Shown here: piece after piece, positions 14,852 through 19,705 of the stretch
Numbering within the stretch: position 1 is the first letter of the stretch
How the letters are laid out: each line of letters begins with the position of its first letter
DNA from: an uncultured Formosa sp.
GTDB lineage: Bacteria; Bacteroidota; Bacteroidia; Flavobacteriales; Flavobacteriaceae
Direction of reading: 5' to 3'
Assembly: GCA_902516685.1 (NCBI GenBank)
Contig: CABXZJ010000016.1
Span: 1-19,705, forward strand
DNA: 19,705 nucleotides
The notes under the pieces: model-generated
Database searches by the model: none
Seen by the model: only the letters and a program-made list of their open reading frames with translations
Told to the model about the DNA's origin: nothing
Program-made: the position numbers and the translations under genes

Positions 14852-17818
14852 ATGAACCCTGATATTTTTTCCGAAAGACATATTGGTCCCAGAGGATCAC
14901 AAATTCAAGACATGCTAAGTCTCATTGGAGTTACTTCGCTTGACGTTCTAATTGACGAAACTGTCCCAAATAACATCCGCTTACAAAGTCCGATGAAGTT
15001 AGATCGACCTATGAGTGAGCCGGAGTATTTGGAACACATTCAAGCACTAGGTAACAAGAATAAAGTTTTCAAATCCTACATTGGAATGGGCTACCACCCT
15101 TCTAATTTACCTTCTGTCATACAAAGGAATATATTAGAAAATCCAGGATGGTACACCGCTTACACACCTTATCAGGCTGAAATTGCCCAAGGCCGTTTGG
15201 AAGCACTGTTGAACTTCCAAACCATGGTCACCGATTTGACTGGTATGGAACTGGCTAATGCTTCGCTTTTAGATGAAAGTACCTCAGCAGCTGAAGCGAT
15301 GGCACTTTTGTTTGCTGTCAGAGAACGTGCTGCTGTCAAATCGGGGGTGGTTAAATTTTTTGTATCTGATGATATCTTTCCGCAAACATTATCCGTTTTA
15401 AAAACAAGAGCCGCTCCAATCGGCATTCAAATGGTGGTTGGTAAACCAGAAACATTTGATTTTTCAGAGGATTATTTTGGCGCTTTAGTACAATATCCGG
15501 GTGCTTCCGGAAACATTATAGACCTAAAGTCTTTTATTTCAAAAGCTAAAGAGAATGCTATTAAAGTGGCTGTGGCTGCTGATATTTTAAGTTTGGTGTT
15601 GCTTGAAGCCCCAGGGCATATGGGAGCAGACGTAGTCGTCGGAACAACACAGCGTTTCGGGATTCCAATGGGTTATGGAGGTCCCCATGCTGCATATTTT
15701 GCAACAAAAGAAGCTTACAAAAGATACATTCCAGGAAGAATCATCGGTGTGACCAAAGATATGAATGGAGACCGTGCTTTGCGCATGGCATTACAAACAA
15801 GAGAACAACATATTAAAAGAGGCCGTGCAACTTCTAATATATGTACCGCGCAAGTCCTATTAGCAGTAATGGCAGGGATGTATGCAGTTTACCATGGACC
15901 TAAGGGGCTTAAATACATTGCTGAAAAAGTTCAAAATAATGCTGCTGTCCTCGCAAAATCTTTAACCTCTGTTGGTTTTTCAATAAAACACTCTAGGTTT
16001 TTTGACACCCTACAAATTTCGGTACCAAATAATGAAAAAATAAAATCCATTGCCCTACGCAAACAGCTCAATTTTTATTATCCAGACGACACCACCGTAT
16101 CAATTTCAGTAAATGAAACTACCTCCATTGATGATATTGAACTTATTTTATCCGTTTTTTCAGAAGCCTTTGAGGAGAATCTTCAAACAGAAAAAAGCTC
16201 AGAAAGTTATATACCGAAAGACCACACAAGAACCTCTGAAATTTTAACCAGTTCGATTTTTAACAGCCACCACTCTGAGACAGAACTAATGCGCTACATA
16301 AAGCGTTTGGAACGAAAAGACTTAGCACTGAATTATTCTATGATTTCGTTGGGATCCTGTACAATGAAACTTAATTCGGCAGCTGAAATGCTTCCGCTAA
16401 GTTGGTCCAGTTGGGGCAATATCCACCCTTTTGCTCCAAAAAATCAAGTTGAAGGCTACACTCAAGTCCTTCAAACCTTAGAACTTCAATTAAACGAAAT
16501 TACAGGCTTCGCAGGGACCTCTCTGCAACCTAACTCTGGGGCGCAAGGAGAATTTGCTGGCTTGATGACCATTAAAGCCTACCACGATTCAAGAGGCGAC
16601 CAGCACCGAAATATTTGTATCATTCCGTCTTCCGCTCATGGAACAAACCCCGCAAGTGCTGTCATGGCTGGAATGAAAGTCGTAGTAACAAAATCTTCAA
16701 AAAATGGTAATATCGACGTTGAGGATGTCCGTGAAAAAGCCAGGCTTCACAAAGATAATTTGTCAGCCCTGATGGTTACCTATCCTTCAACCCATGGGGT
16801 TTACGAATCTGAAATTAAAGAGATTACTCAAATTATTCATGATTATGGCGGACAAGTTTATATGGATGGTGCCAACATGAATGCCCAAGTGGGGCTTACG
16901 AGTCCTGGACAAATTGGAGCGGATGTATGTCATTTAAATCTTCATAAAACTTTTGCTATTCCACATGGTGGCGGTGGACCTGGTGTTGGACCTATTTGTG
17001 TCGCTGAACAATTAACGCCTTTCTTACCAGGAAACCCCCTTGTAAAAAGTGGGGGTTCTCGCGCTATCAATTCCATCTCTGGCGCACCCTTCGGATCAGC
17101 CTTGGCATGTCTTATTTCCTATGGATATATCAAAATGTTAGGTGCGAAAGGATTGACTGAAGCCACAAAAATTGCCATTTTAAATGCAAACTACATCAAG
17201 GAACGAATTAATGGTTTTTACGACACACTCTATACCGGTGAAAAAGGCCGTGCCGCTCATGAAATGATCATTGATTGTAGAGATTTTAAAGCAAAAGGGA
17301 TTGAGGTCACCGACATCGCTAAGCGTTTAATGGATTATGGATTTCATGCCCCGACAGTTTCATTTCCTGTTGCAGGTACAATGATGATTGAGCCTACTGA
17401 AAGTGAAAGTAAAGCTGAAATTGATCGTTTTTGTGACGCCATGATTGCTATTCGTAAAGAAATTGAAGCAGCAGACAAAGCATCGCCCAACAACCCTCTT
17501 AAAAATGCACCCCACACCCTTCAAATGCTAAGCGGTGACCAATGGGATTTCCCCTATAGCAGAACCACTGCTGCATTTCCACTGGATTATATTAAAGCGG
17601 ATAAATTTTGGCCAACAGTGCGACGTGTAGATGATGCTTATGGAGATCGAAATTTAATATGTACTTGCGACCCGATTGAAGCCTACACTGATGAATTTTC
17701 TGTTGATGCATACACTTTAAAAAAACGGAGCGACACAGCAATCAAAACAGCAGAAAAATTTCTTAAACTCAATACAATGGGTGGTGGTATCAGTCCCAGA
17801 TTAAAAATCAATCAATGA
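14852..17818 (+). CDS. gcvP: Glycine dehydrogenase (aminomethyl-transferring), P protein, with C-terminal extension
   Basis: The 988-residue PLP enzyme decarboxylates glycine and passes the aminomethyl group to lipoyl-GcvH. It is the fused form with both halves: the N-terminal half starts FSERHIGPRG and includes YTPYQAEIAQGRLEALLNFQ; the C-terminal half has SLGSCTMKLN, the glycine-rich loop PHGGGGPG and the PLP lysine in HKTFAIPHG, Lys699. The usual family C terminus, GDRNLICTCDPIEAYTDE, is reached at about residue 948. The frame then runs on for 40 residues (FSVDAYTLKK to SPRLKINQ), which I do not recognise. The stop TGA overlaps the KAS III ATG in ATGA. No other gcv gene is in the window. 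Confidence 0.95.
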   Translation: MNPDIFSERHIGPRGSQIQDMLSLIGVTSLDVLIDETVPNNIRLQSPMKLDRPMSEPEYLEHIQALGNKNKVFKSYIGMGYHPSNLPSVIQRNILENPGWYTAYTPYQAEIAQGRLEALLNFQTMVTDLTGMELANASLLDESTSAAEAMALLFAVRERAAVKSGVVKFFVSDDIFPQTLSVLKTRAAPIGIQMVVGKPETFDFSEDYFGALVQYPGASGNIIDLKSFISKAKENAIKVAVAADILSLVLLEAPGHMGADVVVGTTQRFGIPMGYGGPHAAYFATKEAYKRYIPGRIIGVTKDMNGDRALRMALQTREQHIKRGRATSNICTAQVLLAVMAGMYAVYHGPKGLKYIAEKVQNNAAVLAKSLTSVGFSIKHSRFFDTLQISVPNNEKIKSIALRKQLNFYYPDDTTVSISVNETTSIDDIELILSVFSEAFEENLQTEKSSESYIPKDHTRTSEILTSSIFNSHHSETELMRYIKRLERKDLALNYSMISLGSCTMKLNSAAEMLPLSWSSWGNIHPFAPKNQVEGYTQVLQTLELQLNEITGFAGTSLQPNSGAQGEFAGLMTIKAYHDSRGDQHRNICIIPSSAHGTNPASAVMAGMKVVVTKSSKNGNIDVEDVREKARLHKDNLSALMVTYPSTHGVYESEIKEITQIIHDYGGQVYMDGANMNAQVGLTSPGQIGADVCHLNLHKTFAIPHGGGGPGVGPICVAEQLTPFLPGNPLVKSGGSRAINSISGAPFGSALACLISYGYIKMLGAKGLTEATKIAILNANYIKERINGFYDTLYTGEKGRAAHEMIIDCRDFKAKGIEVTDIAKRLMDYGFHAPTVSFPVAGTMMIEPTESESKAEIDRFCDAMIAIRKEIEAADKASPNNPLKNAPHTLQMLSGDQWDFPYSRTTAAFPLDYIKADKFWPTVRRVDDAYGDRNLICTCDPIEAYTDEFSVDAYTLKKRSDTAIKTAEKFLKLNTMGGGISPRLKINQ

Positions 17819-18870
17819 CAATTCGCATTACAGGAACTGGCAGTTACATACCAGAAATCATCAAAAAAAACAGCGATTTTCGCGGCAATTCTTTTTATAC
17901 AATTGAAGGTAATGCAATCGATACACCAATTGATATTATAGTTGAGAAGTTCAAAGAAATTACTGGAATTTCTGAAAGAAGGTATGCAAAAAAACACTTG
18001 AAAACTTCTGACCTGGGAGCTGAAGCAGCTGAAAAAGCTATACTAGATGCAAATATTGATAAAGAATCTTTAGACTATATCATTTGTGCCCATAATTTTG
18101 GAGATGTGAAACACGACGCAATCCAAAGCGATATTTTGCCATGCTTAGCGGCTCGTGTCAAAAATTTGCTGAAAATTAAAAATCCTAAATGTGTTGCCTA
18201 TGATATACTTTTCGGTTGTCCTGGCTGGGTAGAGGGTGTTATACAAGCCCAAGCCTACATAAAAGCAGGAATGGCCAAAAAGTGTCTGGTTATTGGAGCT
18301 GAAACACTGTCTCGTGTTACAGATGCTTATGACCGAGATTCTATGATTTATTCAGACGGAGCTGGTGCCTGCATCGTCGAAGCTTCTGAAGATATTGGTA
18401 TTGTTGCACACGAATCTGCCTCTTACACACATGATGAGGTTTATCACTTGTTTTTTGGCAATTCAAACAATAAGTGCGAAGATGAAAATGTACGCTTTAT
18501 AAAAATGCATGGCCGAAAAATTTATGAATTTGCCCTAAGCAATGTACCGGCTGCTATGAAATTCTGTTTAGACAAGAGTGGATATTCTATATCAGAAGTT
18601 AAAAAAATATTGATACATCAGGCCAATGAAAAAATGGATGAGGCCATCATAAAACGATTTTACAGACTGTATAATATGCCTGTTCCAGAATCAATTATGC
18701 CGATGACCATTCACAAATTAGGCAACAGTTCGGTCGCGACTGTACCTACCCTTTTTGACCTAATAAGAAAGGGGCAATTGAAAGATCATAAACTTTCCAA
18801 AGGAGATATTATTATATTTGCAAGTGTGGGTGCAGGCATGCACATCAACGCCATTGTTTACAAATATTAA
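17815..18870 (+). CDS. Ketoacyl-ACP synthase III (FabH-like)
   Basis: The 351-residue protein is a thiolase-fold condensing enzyme. The FabH catalytic triad is present: Cys135 in DILFGCPGW, His268 in LIHQANEKM and Asn304 in LGNSSVAT. The opening ITGTGSYIPE and the pattern FKEITGISERR are typical. FabH starts fatty-acid chains from acetyl-CoA and malonyl-ACP; this longer relative has an insert around 210-230 (HDEVYHLFFGNSNN) and may instead make a specialised acyl or ketone product. The start codon overlaps the gcvP stop, and the methyltransferase ATG follows directly after its TAA, so it is translationally coupled on both sides. The specific substrate is not readable. Confidence 0.85.
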   Translation: MTIRITGTGSYIPEIIKKNSDFRGNSFYTIEGNAIDTPIDIIVEKFKEITGISERRYAKKHLKTSDLGAEAAEKAILDANIDKESLDYIICAHNFGDVKHDAIQSDILPCLAARVKNLLKIKNPKCVAYDILFGCPGWVEGVIQAQAYIKAGMAKKCLVIGAETLSRVTDAYDRDSMIYSDGAGACIVEASEDIGIVAHESASYTHDEVYHLFFGNSNNKCEDENVRFIKMHGRKIYEFALSNVPAAMKFCLDKSGYSISEVKKILIHQANEKMDEAIIKRFYRLYNMPVPESIMPMTIHKLGNSSVATVPTLFDLIRKGQLKDHKLSKGDIIIFASVGAGMHINAIVYKY

Positions 18871-19393
18871 ATGTACGAAAATAACCATCCAAAGAAGCGC
18901 TATCAATTAACACTTGATTTTGTGAGACAGCACATTTCAAAAAACGATTCAATTCTTGATTTAGGGGTCAAAAATCCACTTTCGCAATTATTGAAATCTG
19001 AAGGTTTTGATATTTATAATACTGGTGGAGAAGATCTGGATATAGACTTTTCATCTGTAGAAAACAGCATTACCGAGGTCGTAAGTGCATTTGAAATCCT
19101 TGAACATTTGGTGGCACCTTTTAATATTTTAAGTAAAATTAAATCTAAAAAATTAATTGCTAGTGTACCTTTAAAGTTATGGTTTGCATCAGCCTATAAA
19201 AGCAAAACAGATCCATGGGATCGTCATTTTCACGAATTTGAAGACTGGCAATTTGATTGGCTTTTACAAAAAGCTGGCTGGCAAATTAAAGCCACAAAAA
19301 AATGGACAAATCCTACAAAAAAAAATAGGTTTTCGCCCTATACTTAGATGGTTTACACCAAGATATTACATTATTTACGCTGAGAAAGTTTGA
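18871..19393 (+). CDS. SAM-dependent class I methyltransferase-like protein, frameshifted near its end
   Basis: The protein looks like a short SAM methyltransferase. Motif I is SILDLGVKNPLSQLL (28-42), a shortened glycine-poor loop; DLDIDF follows, then VSAFEILEHL (about 70-80), typical of this class, and a late HEFEDWQFDWLLQKAGW. As written the frame ends at 19347 with NRFSPYT. After the A9 run at 19317-19325, the next frame continues KIGFRPILRWFTPRYYIIYA to a TGA at 19391-19393; with one A fewer the whole is 173 residues and ends as I expect for the family. The corrected stop overlaps the next start in TTGA. The motif I glycine pattern is weak, so catalytic activity is not assured. Confidence 0.75.
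19317..19325 (+). other. Nine-base A homopolymer at the methyltransferase frameshift
   Basis: Nine A separate ACA from TAGG. Eight A give Lys-Lys-Ile-Gly-Phe and restore the frame to the TGA at 19391; nine A give the early stop. A runs of this length are known sites of RNA polymerase slippage, so a mixed mRNA population could yield some full-length protein even if the count is real. Confidence 0.75.
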
Positions 19394-19705
19394 AGTTTTA
19401 CATTGTCATCGCTGTTCATAACGAAGAGGCTTTCATTAAAGATTGTCTAAGCTCACTCACCACTCAAACGCTATTGCCTAAAAAAATAATTGTAGTTAAT
19501 GATAATTCTACAGATAAAACCCCTGAAATTGTTGAAAATATAGCGAAAAAATTCCCAGCGCTGAAGCTGATCCACAACCAATCCTCTAATCAGCACTTGC
19601 CAGGTGAAAAAGTAGTTCGTGCCTTTAACTTTGGGCTTCAACAACTGGATACTAACTACGATGTGATTTGCAAATTTGATGGGGATTTAATTTTTCCAAA
19701 AAACT
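19390..19705 (+). CDS. Family 2 glycosyltransferase, N-terminal part
   Basis: From a TTG at 19390 the frame stays open to the window end (105 codons). It reads KFYIVIAVHNEEAFIKDCL, then VVNDNSTDKT, and CKFDGDLIFP, which is the opening strand, nucleotide-sugar site and DxD metal motif of GT-A fold, GT2 inverting glycosyltransferases. Such enzymes transfer a sugar from a nucleotide donor to a lipid or glycan acceptor at the cytosolic face. The TTG overlaps the methyltransferase TGA as TTGA, a coupling arrangement; no ATG is available near the conserved start. Donor and acceptor are unknown. It probably belongs to an envelope lipid or polysaccharide set with the KAS III and methyltransferase genes. 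Confidence 0.85.
   Translation, partial: MKFYIVIAVHNEEAFIKDCLSSLTTQTLLPKKIIVVNDNSTDKTPEIVENIAKKFPALKLIHNQSSNQHLPGEKVVRAFNFGLQQLDTNYDVICKFDGDLIFPKN

Noticed and set aside
15172..15426. 84-codon minus-strand frame inside gcvP
   Set aside because: It lies opposite a highly conserved region of gcvP and has shadow-like composition rich in Ser and Ala.
1..19705. Mobile element, prophage, CRISPR array, tRNA or rRNA genes
   Set aside because: No direct-repeat arrays, transposase or integrase domains, or tRNA-like cloverleaf sequences were seen; the short intergenic gaps leave little room for them.

Overview
The window looks like a piece of a marine-type Flavobacteriaceae (Bacteroidota) chromosome. 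The DNA is AT-rich. It begins with the tail of a SusD gene followed by small outer-membrane lipoproteins. Shine-Dalgarno sequences are generally absent, and several intergenic gaps carry matches to the Bacteroidetes -7 promoter element TAnnTTTG. The gene families and their order (mpl / deacetylase-like / yjjG, adk-obgE, purK-purE, gcvP) are what I expect in that family. Assignment to genus is not possible by eye. The window is densely coding, mostly core genome. There is no gene-free stretch over 300 bases, and I saw no tRNA, rRNA, insertion sequence, CRISPR array or prophage.

Layout. (1) 1-1830, + strand: the end of a susD-like gene, two lipoprotein genes, and a strong intrinsic terminator, probably the end of a SusCD nutrient-uptake operon. 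(2) 1855-2604, +: a SpoU-family rRNA 2'-O-methyltransferase that overlaps tail-to-tail with the next block. (3) 7485 down to 2586, - strand: mpl (peptidoglycan recycling), a polysaccharide-deacetylase-like protein, a YjjG-type HAD nucleotidase, an unknown secreted protein and a rhomboid protease. The first three genes overlap, so they are probably one operon. (4) 10065 down to 7531, -: adk, obgE and a secreted TPR protein. (5) 10234-13925, +: purK, purE and an M3 metallopeptidase, divergent from adk. (6) 14735 down to 13902, -: a UbiA-like membrane protein, convergent with the peptidase. (7) 14852-19705, +: gcvP, then a KAS III enzyme, a SAM methyltransferase and a family 2 glycosyltransferase (cut by the window end). 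These four are chained by overlapping or abutting stop and start codons.

The main anomalies are two single-base frameshifts in homopolymers. One is G8 (minus strand) in obgE, a normally essential GTPase. The other is A9 near the end of the methyltransferase gene. In both, removing one base restores a family-like full-length protein, and in the methyltransferase it also restores a stop/start overlap with the next gene. Sequencing or assembly error is the plainest explanation; transcriptional slippage or real mutation is possible.

Other points worth attention are the deacetylase-like protein that seems to lack two of its metal-binding residues, a 40-residue C-terminal extension on GcvP, a UbiA-like protein without its first Asp-rich motif, and a perfect 8-bp dyad at the likely adk transcription start. 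I did not find convincing evidence of a wholly new multi-gene system. The most open-ended locus is the KAS III / methyltransferase / glycosyltransferase set that runs off the right edge.
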